Positions 43,971-57,045 of a stretch of 64,000 nt of DNA are shown here, piece after piece. The notes below the pieces were generated by a model that worked only from the letters and a program-made list of their open reading frames with translations, searched no databases and was not told the origin of the DNA. Where the stretch lies: assembly GCA_963082975.1 (NCBI GenBank), contig OY720346.1, positions 37,475,787 through 37,539,786 on the forward strand, in the 5' to 3' direction. Every line of letters starts with the position of its first letter. Positions within the stretch are counted from its first letter, which is position 1. A program made the translations under genes and the position numbers. This stretch comes from Labia minor (lineage: Eukaryota > Arthropoda > Insecta > Dermaptera > Spongiphoridae).

Positions 43971-45090
43971 TCAAAAGCGTAAGTGTATTTTCTATTGAAA
44001 TTATCATAATTCACCAATATAAAACGATCAATTAACATCACCTCTACCATCATAAAGTCTCAAATGATTTACTGATTTTTTTTAATAATTATTTTAATAG
44101 AAAAATATCATATTTGTTTTTTATTTCATATTCATATTATGAATGATATTTTATTTATTAATATATATATTTAACGTGATATATATCTGCACATTACTCA
44201 AAATTTAATTTAAAATTATTTACACATTTTATTAGAATTTGAAAATGTATATATCTTCTTTCCTTCTAATTAATCTCTTTTCTATTTCATTTTTCTCATG
44301 TCATTTAATATAATAGGATATATTATATATCGTTCCCTATATATATATATATATATATTGGTATATATATTTCTATTTTTTAATATTTTCTATTCAATAT
44401 GAGTTGATTTTTTTAATACATATTTTGATATTATTATTCATTTAAGTAAATATAATTTTTTTATTTTCAATTTGAAGTGACATTTATTCTAGAGGCGCCC
44501 AAACGGCATGGCTAATTTATTTTCTTTTTTTTCTTTTATCTTGTAATTTACTGTTTAATTTATCTAAAAAAATGATAAATTCTGATAAATATTTATTCTT
44601 TCAATATCAATTATTTTCTGAGAATTCTACATGATTATCAAAATCAAAAATCAATTGAAATTTAAATAGAAATCATTTTAACATTCTCTTTTAATTATAG
44701 ATAATAGAAGAGATCAGTTTTTAATACTTTCATTTATTAAACAAGAATTTTATTATGTGTCTTTGAAATATATTTAAATATTATTATTTCATTAAAAGTT
44801 ATAATAACAACCTTTTTTATATTTATAGATATATATTTTATACATAAAATAAATAAGTTTGAAAATAATTGTAATTAAGAAGAAGAATAAACTAAGAAAT
44901 GAATATTGAAATAAGCATATATATTTTTCAATGCCAAATGACAATATATATGAGTATTTTAATGTCTGATTGAAATAACATAAATTTGTAAGATTGGTGT
45001 TTTATCAAATGTAGAAATCGAAAGCAGAATGTTAGGTAGATTTTTCTTGTTTTTTAATTGAAAGGTAAATTTGTTACCCAATTAATTAAG
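43971..45090. other. AT-rich spacer with (TA)n tracts
   Basis: No gene or element recognised; (TA)n near 44340-44360. Confidence 0.5.
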
Positions 45091-45094
45091 GAAA

Positions 45095-45230
45095 AGTGTA
45101 GATGTATTGGCCAAAAAATAATTAGAAAATTTTGAACTACGTTCTGGGAAGCCAAATAAAGTTGATGACAACAAAATAAAGGAATTTATTAATGAAAACC
45201 TCCGAATGCTGCTACTAAAATAAATCATGG
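45095..45230 (+). pseudogene. Mariner transposase N-terminal fragment
   Basis: Reads SGKPNKVDDNKIKEFINENL, the linker and second helix-turn-helix start of a mariner transposase of the SGRPNKVDD type. Degenerates after about 45 codons. No terminal repeats. Confidence 0.65.
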
Positions 45231-45609
45231 ATTGTTGCTCTGCTTGATATTAATAAATCATGATTTTTTTGATGAATAAAATGACAAATTGATTAAATCT
45301 TCGTTGATGATTTTATGAACAGAGATTATTAATATTTCCATCGTCATAACACACGAATATATATATAGGATATATATTTATAATAATATTAGATAATATA
45401 ATATGAGATTGTGGAAAAATAATATTTCGGTGAAAATTTATGTGAAAATTAAATCATCAGCATACAATTAGCATAAACTTTACTCACAATTACAAAAAAA
45501 TTGAAATAAAAACAATTGAATGGATTTGGTGATTTTTTTTTCTTAATTGTATTTTCTCTTCTCTTTCGTTTTGTTCGCCCTCATCCTCTCTCTCTATTAT
45601 TTATCTTCA

Positions 45610-46180
45610 TCGCATTTTACCGGACAATTAAGACTTGGATGATATTAGATCCTTTTTTAGCGCGTTCCATCTTGAAAGTTGGAGTTGGTTAGGGAGGAGG
45701 TGGAATTGTAACACCCCCCTCCCCTCCCCTCTATCCCTTCAAGCTTCTTCGACCACCAACCGGGCAAGTAAAAACCCAACCACCAGTTCTAATTTAATTA
45801 TTTCGTCTCTGACGAAGGCGTGTTTTTGCCCTCCGATCCCGTTATTCACCCACCAGGACCAAAAAAAAAGTTTAAATAAATATCGTCGGTTGACTCAGCA
45901 CCTCTTCTATTTCCACCCTAACTTCGACTGTAAAAAAATAGTGAGTTTGTTGTATCGGTGTCGTTGTTAGAGACATTGGAGTGGGGTTGGAGTGGGAGGA
46001 TGAGGTACGTGCACAAACGACTGTTTGCCAAACTGTTGTTAATCTTCAACTTGAGTCATATATCTACATTCCCCCACTTTGTGCAGGATCAGCAGCGTCC
46101 CTCCATCCCCGTGACCTGGCTCCGATTTCCAGGCTTAATGACCACTTCGCAAACCCACATTCCTGATTTCTAGCTATATT
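45610..46180. other. Largest GC-richer unique island
   Basis: About 570 bp. A 111-codon frame at 45635-45970 and two overlapping frames (45958-46173, 45981-46166) show no domain, and two frames plus an antisense frame overlap over the same bases, so coding is not supported. Candidate conserved non-coding DNA or unrecognised exon. Confidence 0.35.
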
Positions 46181-46399
46181 TCTTTCATTTATTTGTTTAA
46201 ACAAAAAAAAATAAAAAGTAAAAAAACACACTCGCCTTATCATTCTAAACGGAGGTTTATTCAAAAATGGTGATTAAGCATGATTATTTGAACAAGTATG
46301 TGATTAATACTTAAAAAAAATAAATAAATAAACAAAAATTTGATTCCATATTTTAATACTAGTCTCTACTAGATTATATCTCTCCCTATTTACGATTAA

Positions 46400-46932
46400 T
46401 ACGCGGGTAGATCAATAAGTCCGTAACTTTTTGAATGCAACACAGGTTTTTGGATAAAAAATTATTTTATTTTTCAACGTAATCTCCTTTGAGCCCTATA
46501 CACTTCGTCCAATGTTTCTCCAATTTTTTTTATCCCTTCCAAAAAATAAAATTTGTCGAGGACATCAATATAGGTATTTATTTTTGAGATGATTTCTTCG
46601 TTGGAGTCAAACCTCTTTCCGCCCAGCCATTTCTTTTAGTTTGGAAACAATAAATAGTCACTAAGAGCTAAATTCGTAGAATAAGGTGGATGAGGGAGCA
46701 ATTCGTATCCGAATTCATTAACTATCATGCAAATTCTCTTTTTTCCATTTTGTTCTCAAACCACGAGGTAATCTGCTTTTAATAGATGTTAAACAAAACC
46801 TAAAAGACCCATTTGGTTCAAATTTCGACAGGAGTCAGCTGATAGTCGCCTGCTGAGACGAGCAGTGTTGCCATTTCATTTAAAAGATGGGAAATTCAAA
46901 AAGTCACTATTTTATTGACCTACCCTCAAATA
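46400..46932 (-). mobile_element. Mariner deletion derivative (about 530 bp)
   Basis: TA-CGCGGGTAGATCAATAAG left end and TTATTGACCTACCCTC right end. In reverse: 5' untranslated region, a short start region, then the C-terminal LLPHP-type, GGKRFDSNEE-type and tail segments. The catalytic core is lost except near the third Asp. Confidence 0.8.
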
Positions 46933-47339
46933 AAATATATAATGAATATACGAGTAAATAGGGAGTGTGTATAATTGTGTATTTTTGGTATACAAATATA
47001 TAATATAATATAACAAGCGATAGAATGTAATAATAAAAAAACTTTCTTATGATTCTAATATAATCATATTATGGTAATATGATGGAATTTCTTATTAGAA
47101 GAATTATATTTTCCTTTAAATATACTGAATGATATATTATTATACACATCTTAGTAAATTATTTTTATTATCAATAGCAAATATTCAAATTTTAACAAAT
47201 ATTTTCTTTTTTTTTATTTAATTAATTATATTTCTTGATTCCTTTACTGTCATTCTTTTTATTATCAAAAAACAAAAACAAAAAGAAAGAAAAATAAAAG
47301 AAAAAAAAACTTCTTTAATAATGTAGTTTAATTCTAATA

Positions 47340-47600
47340 ATGGAGGTGGCACGTGCCGAGGGATCCTAGTATCAAGTAGAACGTCTTGTCTTGTCCTCCT
47401 GCCCTAAGCTGCACTTCATCCCTCTACGACCCTTCCTTCTCACACTTGCGATTAATGGAAGACAACCGAGTAGAAGTCGACCAACAATCAACGATGCCAC
47501 CATCATCCTCCACCACCCAAAACCAACAACAAAAAACATCAATGACTGCACTTTTAATTATAACAAAATTCTTTACAATTTCCTCCCCATTTTACTGCCA
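47340..47600. other. GC-richer unique island
   Basis: Two overlapping forward frames (47386-47622, 47391-47612) of similar length and no motif; judged non-coding. Confidence 0.3.
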
Positions 47601-48446
47601 TCTTTTTCATAAACAATCCTAATTAATAATAAAAAAAAAATACGTCTTTTATTTCAATATTTACCATATTTGATATTTTTTTTAAATTTATATTTAATTG
47701 AAAGAGTAACCGAATATCTAATCAAACGACAAAATCATTCATATAAAAATTTCCTTTCACTCATAAAAATATTATATATATATAGAAATTTTAATTAAAT
47801 TTCAACTTGGGAATAAAATAGTTACCAAAAAAAAGTTTATTATTATTAACTCATTAATTTATTTGATATTAATTTTTTTTTTTTGCTATTTTTGAGAAAA
47901 AGAAATGAAATAGGACAAGAGAAGAATGTAATGTGTGATGGCAAATTTAATAATCAACCTATGGCGCCGATTATTAAAAATAGATTAAATCAGACAAGGA
48001 TGGATTTAAAATTGGTATATATTAATTGGATTACCACGAGTGGAGGATTAAATACATGCAGATGTAGCAATTTATCGGTTAGCCATTTAGAGTATACAAC
48101 CATCAGATAAATAACCAAATTCATAATCAAAATAAAAAAAAAATTGATTTAATGTGTGATCTAATTTTGTTTTTGTTTTTTGAATATTTAATATGAAAAC
48201 AATCAAAATTTCTATCAACAGCTTAAGATTGTAAGATTATCGTGATTTAAAGATTAAATGGATTACTAATCTGAATATTAATTTGAAAATTATGTATATA
48301 TTATTTCTATAATAATATTAATAATAATAATAATAATTAAACATATCCACTGTACTCGTATGTTCAAGAAACAAACAAATTTTAATATTCTTTGTAAAAA
48401 ATATATTAATAATAGAAAGATTTAAAATTATTCTTTAAATAAAAAA
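47601..48446. other. AT-rich spacer, nothing recognised
   Basis: A 75-codon frame (47883-48110) has no known motif. No element ends. Confidence 0.45.
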
Positions 48447-48920
48447 GCTGGAGTGTCTCGATTATCTCGCAAATTTGAATTGGATTAATTAACATATATT
48501 TTATTTAAATTATATTTAATTAATTATAAATTAAAATAAATAAATAATATTTATTAAATCAGCGCATATTTGGCTCTATGATGATGGCACCACGTCACGT
48601 GTTGGCGCGTTATTTGCAGTGTTAAAAAATTAATTCCGATACTTTCAGCGTTTATATCAAGCTGAAATTCTATATATAGCAGTTTTATACAATTTTCAAT
48701 CTTGTGAAAAACTATAAATCATATATCTTTATTTTTACGGCCAGTTTAGAGTGAAAAAATTAAAACTTGTTAGGTAATAACCCACTTCCGGATGAGGTAC
48801 ATTTCTCAAAAGTTAATAGAAAACTACAAATTTTGAATATTGCCCATGTACCAAATTTCATGATTCTAGCTCAAACCGTTTTTGCCTAATCTTGTATACA
48901 CACGCACACACACACATTTT
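48447..48920 (-). mobile_element. Family B repeat
   Basis: Stem-loop end (CTGGAGTGTCTCG, shortened by deletion) at 48448, subterminal ATTATCTCGC, GGCACCACGTCACGTGTTGG, the CACTTCCGG core, ACCAAATTTCATGATTC and a CA-tract. Its 5' end is replaced by the family-E element that starts at 48923. Confidence 0.7.
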
Positions 48921-48922
48921 TT

Positions 48923-49506
48923 ACTTTCCCGCATACTTCGTATAAGGGAAGTATTGGAATCGTCAAAAATTTCGACTTCGAGATTTCGATAGATCTTGAC
49001 GTTTTAGACCTCCCTGAGTCGGAAAATACCATTTTTCGAATTATGTCTGTGTGTGTGTGTATGTAAAGTTTGTCTGTGAGCAAATTTACTCAGAAAGTTA
49101 TCAAGCTATGACTTCGAAATTTGGTACACCAATATTATTCACAGTTTGTAGATTTCTATCAAAATTTCGTCAAAATCGGTTAACCGGAAGTGGTACTTTA
49201 CCTACACTGGTTGCGTTTACCTTTCAAGTAAAGTACCAGTTTGCTTCGATATATTTGCTTCCTATTTTGTATATAGATTTAAAAATATGAAAAAATTTCA
49301 GATACCAAATTTCATCATGATCTGACTACCGGAAGTGACATTTTACCTATACAAGTAGCGTTAGGTGTAAATTATAAATATATATAATAGTGTTAAACCA
49401 TTTTACTTTATAATTTAAATTAATTACTTTGTTTATTTTTATTGTTGTTAAAACATAATAATAATAACCTAATTACCTATTTATATGCGGGAAAGTCTAG
49501 GGGAGG
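48923..49506 (+). mobile_element. Family E repeat with 13-bp inverted ends
   Basis: ACTTTCCCGCATA (48923-48935) and its exact complement TATGCGGGAAAGT (49494-49506). The interior has a TGTG tract (49046-49060), ACTTCGAAATTTGGTACACC and ACCGGAAGTGG, a variant of the core of families A and B, and a second ACCAAATTTCATCATGATC and ACCGGAAGTG further on. No coding capacity. Confidence 0.6.
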
Positions 49507-49749
49507 TTGTGAAGTTATGAAAATTGATCAGGGAGGATAGAAATTTTTTTTTCTATATAGATAGAGAAAAAATTTAGGTAATAACAGTATAATTCATAAA
49601 TCAATGAAATATTAATTTTAAAAAATACTAAATTTAATCAAGTATACTATATATCAATATATTTTGATTCTGAAAATAATTATTTGAATAGTAACATATT
49701 TATTTATTGAATTATTATATAACTTATATAATTATATTAGTTTGGAGGA

Positions 49750-50130
49750 ATTCTTTTCAAGATCCATTTTCTGTCATTTTTATGGTGCCACCTATGACAA
49801 ATGGACCATTGTCCCTTGCGTGATTTGATTAAGGCTCGACAATAAATCCCTTGAAATGCCCTTCAAAGGTCACCTAGTAAGCTTCCACGACATTAGCCAG
49901 TTCTAAATAACCAAAGATGTCTGACAAATAAAAAAGAATCACTCAATTAATCCCCTTCCATTCCTCATTTCTCACCCCGCGGCCACTTTTTTTCCACTAC
50001 CAAATGATAAAAAATGGTGGCTTATGTTTCAGCTCTTCGTACTAAATTGAAAAACTATAAAATTTTATTGCACCCACTTTATTATCTATTTCTCGCTCCC
50101 TCCTCGTTTTGGTTTTTGAGTTTTTTTTTT
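49750..50130. other. GC-richer unique island
   Basis: Mixed unique sequence without open frames or repeats; candidate regulatory DNA. Confidence 0.3.
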
Positions 50131-50492
50131 ATTTTTTACAAATTAAACCGATGAATCAAGAAAAGATATGAATATTTGCAAAGTATACCTTGACTAAAAA
50201 TAAATGAAATATATATATATTATAAAAAAAATTAAATTAATAAATAAAGAAAATTATTATTTTAGACAAAAATATCTATCAATTATATATATACATAGAA
50301 GAAAAATCAAATAGTGAATATTTGTTCATAGTTTTTTTGTTTTTTGTTTTTAATTTTTAATCTGAGGAAGAAATTCTATCAATAAAACAAATATTAAATG
50401 AAAATGAAAAAAACAAAAGATTTTAAATTAATTTACAATTTTTCATTTGCAGTTTGAAAGACTTGCACCCCCACTCACTACTAATGACAATT

Positions 50493-50995
50493 TTTACCAC
50501 CGACGAATGGAAGTGAAGATATTTTCATACCAAATTTCACATGTGTAGAATTTTACATTTCTCCACGAATCATGTATTTTGTTAACAGAAAAAAAGTATT
50601 TTTCGCATGATGTCTTGTCCGTCTGTCCATTGTGTGTCCGTATAGACGTGTACAGCTCGAACAGCTCAACGGATTTTGATAAAATTTGGTATATTTACTT
50701 AATGCATCAGTAGCATGAATTCATAAACTTTTGGTGTATATCCGGAAACCAGAAGTGATAGTTTACAAAATATTAATTTTATTTTCATTGTCGGAAAATA
50801 TTTCATTTAATTTTTATAGTAGTAATTAATAATTGAGTAATTAAACTAAAAATAAAAACCAAGATAATATAATTTAGTCATTTTAATTCAAGTTTTAAAA
50901 ATATTTTTTTTATACTTTATATATATTATATATATATTGAAATTAATTTATCAAATTGTTGGTCTGTTCTGTGCTTGGCCACAGCTCATTTTTAA
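50493..50995 (+). mobile_element. Family A repeat, diverged copy
   Basis: Subterminal ACCACCGACG at 50496-50505, short TGTCCGTCTGTCC tract, core in reverse, and 3' stem-loop CTGTG-cttggc-CACAG (about 50971-50986) after a decayed TTGTTGGTC. Confidence 0.6.
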
Positions 50996-51029
50996 TCAAA
51001 GTAAAATGATTGAATTTTTATTTAATAGC

Positions 51030-51500
51030 CAACTATATATATAATCTGCAGTTAACCAATTGAGAAGGATTCTAAATGATATAAAATAAATTGAATCTTA
51101 ATTCTGTCTCATCGTCTTTGGCTCATTTCTCTTCATTCATAATCCGATAGGAAGTTTTGCCCACCACAAGGTCCTCCAAGCTTCTCGGACATTTAATTTC
51201 TCTACCCGAAAACCACAAAATTTATCTCTGATATTATTAGTTGGACATGTCAGCGTGTATTTGCTTGAAATTAAATTACAAACTAGTTCGGGTGTGATAA
51301 TTCGGTTCTTAAATGGACTGAGAAACTCAGTTTTATTGACTTTAGTATCTCTTAATAGCCTTCAGGCATCATTTTACGGCTGGCTAATGTTTACTGATAC
51401 CACCGTTACTTGTGGAAGGGTTCTAATCATATTCCGGGTAACCTTCGGAAAATTCCCCACTACCCCTCGCGGTATAAATTATATAGAAAAGTAATGAGAC
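51030..51500. other. GC-richer unique island
   Basis: Contains a 79-codon frame 51255-51494 without known motif, followed by a GA-tract (51507-51525). No repeat partner. Confidence 0.3.
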
Positions 51501-51525
51501 GAGAATGAGAGAGAGAGAGAGAGAT

Positions 51526-53662
51526 CTTTATTAAATCAACAGCAAAGACCCAAAGGGATCTTAATCATACTAGTACTAGTATTTCTTTCAACCTCCTCAC
51601 CCCCTCCCTCTTTCTTTTTCTTTCATTATATTATCTGATGAATATTAAATAACGGAGGTAATTAAATTCAAATGATAGCTAAAAATTAAAATAACTCAAT
51701 CTCAACCATGAAATCATTCAAAAAGATCAACATTAGAATTATTTGAATATTTTATTTTAGTTTTTTTTTTTTTTTGTTTTGTTTTTTTTTTTTAAATAAA
51801 TATTAAGAATAACAGAGAGGAAATTTGAAAGACTTGTGGAAGTTGGGATGAGGAGAGGGTAAAAGTGATGCATAACTTTCAGAGATGGTTATTAACATAT
51901 GCACATATTTTAACTGGGCTTGCGTTTAAGATGAAATAATCAAATGTTTGTGGGTGGGTAGATAGCATTTGAATAAAAACAATAAAAATATAGATGAGGG
52001 TAGTAGATGGAGGAAATAAAAATAAAAAAGAAAAGAAATGAAAACTAATTTTTATTTTTAGTGGGATTAATGAAAGAAATAAAAATAGAAGATAAAGATA
52101 AATAAATAATTTTATTATTAAATTGAAACACCATTTGAGAATGCAAGAAGTCAGTGAGGGAGTTCTTAATATTAGATTTAACAAATAATAGTCTTTAAAA
52201 TATTTATTTTATTAGTAAATAAAATCTTGATAAAGAAAATATTGATATATTCAAGCAAAATGAAAAGAATAACAAACTTTTATTATTCCAGATTGAAGAA
52301 ATAGAATAAAATTATTTGCTATTAAATAAATACTACGCCTTATGGTTATGCATCCATCTTATATAAACCTTATTGAGGTGATGTTTTTTTCTCATAGTAC
52401 TAATCTTCCTCCCCCTCCCTTCACTTTGGGGAATAATAAAGCAAGCATGCGAATAATTGTGCATCATTCAATTGGAAATGAACAAATATAAAAATGATAA
52501 AAAAAACATTATTAAAGGGTTCTAATTTTATTTTATTTTGAACTTTAAAAAAAAATAAAAGACTTTATCGAAGAATCTCTCGAACAAACAATATTTTTGA
52601 TTAGTAAAACATTTGGATAATTGAATTAGTGAAGTTTATGAAGTGTTTTTTTTTTACTTTTTAGCTACACTATTAAGTTATTGGAACAAGATAAAAATGA
52701 TGTGGTAAATGAGTGATTGGAAAAAGAAAAAACAGCATTCTGTAAGTGGAGGGACTGATAATTAATAAGCTGATTTTTTTTATAAATGAAAGAAAGAGGG
52801 AAGGGTATTGGAAAACTCCAAAGTTTTAATTAACTAAATTAGCAGATTAGAAAAATGACAAAAATAAATTCGATTTTTCCGTGACGGTACAAGGGTGGAA
52901 AATTAAGAATGATCGAGAACCTTTAATAGAATTACGAATTTCCTAATCAAAGAGATGTTCCTTACTTGTTAAGAAAGACAGATATTGGACTATATAAACA
53001 TTTATATAAACATTTTAACACATAAAACTTCAATATTTATTCATCAGTTTAATAGGTAGTAAATATATCTAGTAATTATTTTTTTTAAATTTTATCATTC
53101 TTAATGCTCATGTTACCAAAGGGATTTATTTTGTTAAATAATGTTTATAGTTATAATTAAATTAATTAATTCCAAAAAAGATATCTATATATTCCAAAAG
53201 AATAGTAATTATTTGGAATATTAAACAAGTGAAGTAGAAATTACGTGTTAAATTACCTACCGAGTAGAAAAGATTGTTATTTTTCAATATTCAAAGGAGA
53301 TATCCTTATTGTCCAAAATATAATAGCCCAAATTCAAGAAAAATTAATAATTTTTAGTTCTTGTTTTATTATTTTAAACTAAAAGTAAAATAAAAATAAA
53401 AAATTAATATTTTATAGCTGAAATATCACAAACATTAGAGATATAAATAATAAAAAAATAATAAATATTAATTGTAAACCTATTATTAAAACTTTTGAAA
53501 ATCTTAATATATTATAAAAATTATTAATTGAAATATGTAAATCCTCTCTCATCTTTAAAATATGTTATTTAGACTATACAATATAATGTGTATAATATGT
53601 CTAGGTAAAAAGAAGTTAAAATCATAAATATACTAGATTTCGTATAAAGAAAATATAAATTT
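51526..53662. other. AT-rich spacer, no gene seen
   Basis: About 2.1 kb including T-tracts at 51762-51793. Slightly richer patches near 52380-52440 and 52870-52930 show nothing recognisable. Confidence 0.45.
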
Positions 53663-53683
53663 TTAATAAAATTTTTAACGTAT
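53663..53683. repeat. Left target-site duplication of the mini-PLE
   Basis: TAATAAAATTTTTAACGTAT (53664-53683) recurs at 53971-53990. The first six or seven bases could belong to the element, so the duplication is 14-21 bp. Confidence 0.8.
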
Positions 53684-53970
53684 TTATTAAAGCTTTTGTG
53701 GTTATTTTGATAATTATTAAGAGAATTTTTATTAAACGACCACATTATTTGTATAAAATTATTTATTAAATTAAAATAATTGTACAACGTTTCAACTGCT
53801 TATTCTGCAGTCGTTTTCAAGTAACCGTACGCTTGCTCCGATTCAAGCGGACTGATGCATGTTAGGACACGTAACACGACTGCAGAATAAGCAGTTGAAA
53901 CGTTGTACAATTATTTTAATTTAATAAATAATTTTATACAAATAATGTGGTCGTTTAATAAAAATTCTCT
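53684..53970. mobile_element. Mini Penelope element: two inverted terminal pieces
   Basis: The left part (to about 53876) is the reverse complement of the PLE terminal block, from the TTTAATAAA end up to about 14 bases beyond the initiator. The right part is the forward terminal block from CGACTGCAGAATAAGC to CTTAATAA. No coding sequence is left. A few substitutions relative to 9429-9856 (e.g. TTAGGAC for TCGGGAC) show it is an independent, older insertion. Confidence 0.85.
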
Positions 53971-53990
53971 TAATAAAATTTTTAACGTAT

Positions 53991-55259
53991 GTATCACCTT
54001 TATGTAGATTTTTTGTGTTGTATTAATTTTTTTTTTTAAGCTTTTTATTTTATTTTTAAAAAGTTCAAGTTTTTTTATTTTAAATTTATTTTATCTCAAT
54101 TAAAATTTCTCTCTATTTCATTTTAAACTATTATTATAAATATTTTTCTATTCAAATAATATAATTACTGTACTATACAATTAGAATATTGAATTATTTA
54201 TAGTTGTTATACATGTATATTTTTTAAAATACAATTTAAATTTGTTTATGTTAAGAAATTTTAATAAAAAGCAAATAAAATAAGTAATTAACACTATACT
54301 ATAGTTGGAATAATACGGGAGTAGTTTGATGAGCCAGTGATGAGCCCTCGTATTTATTAATTTATTATCATATATATATATAAAAGAGAATAAAAATTTA
54401 TTTATTTTTTTTCTTTAATTTATTGAATTATTAATGCATATAATAAATATTTAATTAATTTACTAATTAATATGAAAATGAACATTAATAATTTTGTGTT
54501 AAGTAAAGTATACGAGTATAACAAATAATTTATCAATGATATAATAATTTACAAATACCATTATATAACGAAAGATTAGAATTGTGGTAGTATTTAATTA
54601 CAAACAAATATAAAAAAAGGCATCCGAGAAGATTATTATAAATATTTTATGTTAAAATTGGATATGAATTTTCATAAGCAACTGATTCGAATCAATGAGA
54701 GATAATTATTTTTGATTCATTATTTATATGAATAGAATGAAATTAAAAATAAAAAAAAATGACCAATTCGTTTGGTTTTTGGTGCAGTATAGAAAATTAA
54801 TAGAGACGAATTACAATTTTTCAATATTAGTCATTTTCCCCAACGGAGTCATTTCAGTCAATTGTTTGTTTTTTGTTTATTAATTTTTTTTTTTCATTAA
54901 ATGTGAAAAAAAATCAACAAAATTATTATTATTCTGGATATTATATATGTTATCCTTATTTGCTTTATTATAAAATTGTAAGTATAAATTATTTATAAAA
55001 AAAAAAAAATAAAAATATTTTTCATTATAATCAATTTACTTTAATTAATATGAAAATTCATATTAGGAAATCAGTAATAAATAAATAAATATATACTTTA
55101 TGATTGGCAGATAACAAGCATTTGCCCACACCAATGCAATTTCCAATTACCTTGTAATTTATCATGAATAAATTTCTAATATCTTCTTTTAAGATCTAGA
55201 AAACAAGCAGGTCATATAAATTGAAGTTTTTAGCTTGAATTTTCAAAGCTAATGAATAT
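53991..55259. other. AT-rich spacer, nothing recognised
   Basis: No element ends, coding motif or RNA signature found. Confidence 0.5.
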
Positions 55260-55700
55260 ATTCTATTAACGTTAATGATTCGAATCTATACTCAAGTAAA
55301 AGAAAAGAGGAAACGGCAAGTGGATAGAAACAAGAGGAAGACGAAAGTGTGCGGATGAGAGGTGATAAAGAGCTTCTGATTTAGAATGGGCTTTAAGTAT
55401 TCAATGAATCAATTTTATAGCTTTTTAATCCTTCATCTCAAATAGGTTTAATTAATTAAATTTTGTGCATTTGAGATTCATTTCAACAATTCTAAACGGC
55501 GTTTTATTACTTTCCTTATGGTATGCAATATGTTTATATTGAGATACACAGATAAAGGGAAAGAGAGAGGGGAGATAGGGAGAGGATAGGGGTAGAAGGG
55601 TGAGATTACAAGGGAGAAAATTTCATAATGCTATTTTTCAAAAGGAGATTAATTAAACTCTACGACAGAGAAATTTAGAAGGAATGTCAATTAAATGCGG
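55260..55700. other. Purine-rich unique patches
   Basis: GA-rich stretches at 55300-55375 and 55545-55615 in otherwise unique sequence. No coding motif. Confidence 0.25.
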
Positions 55701-56032
55701 GTCTCTTTCGAAGAATAATAAATAAGATTTAAAAAGACAATAACAAAACAAAAAAAAAACACAAAGTACAAACTTTTTAAAATATTAAAAATAATTAATG
55801 AAGTACTTTTTTATATTAATAAATTTTGAATAGCTCTTGATTGTCATTGTTTATGAAAAATTTTAAAATATTTAATTAAAAATTGATTGAAATTCAGGAC
55901 TCTGTAAAAGAAATTCAATGTACATTTACCATTTACATATGTAAATGAAATGAAATTTTTAGATTTCATAATACATTTATTTTCTTTGAATTATTGAAAT
56001 TATTTTAATTCTTTAAAGAAAATTATATATAT

Positions 56033-56215
56033 ACAGGGTCCGCCATTTAGCATTTTTTTTAAATGTAATAAAACAAAAACGGTTTGATGAATTTTCAAAT
56101 TTATTTTTTCATAGTGAAGTATAGACCTTCCGATTATTTATGAAATACTATTTCATTCAAATGGCTGCCTCGGCTGGCCTTGCAGTATGCCATACGGTAA
56201 TTAACTTAAATAAAA
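56033..56215 (+). repeat. Possible DNA-transposon end
   Basis: ACAGGGTCCGCCATTTAG resembles a transposon terminal repeat and is followed by a distinct segment (ATGGCTGCCTCGGCTGG). No partner end in the window. Confidence 0.3.
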
Positions 56216-57045
56216 ATTTCATTTTGATTCAGCTGAGTGATAAAAGTTGCTTTTTTTATTCATTAGATTTTAGAGCAGAAGAATCCTAAGTAGTAAAATG
56301 TGAGTGACGAAATTACATACAATTATGACGAAATTAACATCAACGATAACATGAATTGACGAAATTGTCTACTTTTCAGGAAATGCTTAATTTTCTTCCA
56401 AAATTTCTGGTATCAGTATCAGTAAATAAAATTAAAATTAATAAGTTATTCAAATAGGCTTTACTGAGTTATGTTATGAAAAGTCAATTAGAATATATGA
56501 AAACTAACATGGCAGCATTAGGAAATGTGTACAAAAATGGCTTAGGGTTACGAAATTACCCTCCTTTACCTTAATAAACATTTTCAAAAGAAAAAAAATA
56601 ACAAAACAAAAAATATTTTTGGATAAAATATTATACTTATTCATATATATAAAATAAATTAATGTTCATATATATATTATATCTACTTTAAATATTGTAG
56701 TTGTGATTTTAAATCACAGCATTTCAGCATTCCATGCCAAAGAACTTATGACTCTTTGCTGAAAATAATATATATAAATGTGAGTTATTGAGATTTGATC
56801 TTTCAATAACGTTGATATTTAAATGAAAATTCAAACAACAAAAAAAAAAAAAAAATCAGATACATTCAGACAAAATTGCTAAATTTATATCAAATATTTA
56901 AAATATTTTGCTTTTTCTTTATTTAATATTATTTTAAATTTTCAAACTTACTTAAAGATATATTGGATTGTTAATTATTCAATTATCCCATTTCTTTGGT
57001 TCATTTATGAAATGTTTCATTGAGTTGAGTTAATGTTGAGTACCT
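56216..57045. other. AT-rich spacer, nothing recognised
   Basis: No gene or element seen. Confidence 0.45.

Noticed and set aside
45635-46173. Open frames of 111, 71 and 61 codons in an island
   Set aside because: Several frames overlap on both strands with no recognisable domain; open frames arise easily in this less AT-rich patch. Kept as a non-coding island.
47386-47622. Two overlapping forward frames of 78 and 73 codons
   Set aside because: Different frames of the same bases, with no domain and no splice context that can be supported.
54300-54360. AGCCCTCGTA as a mariner terminal repeat
   Set aside because: Only ten bases match, with no further family sequence or partner end.
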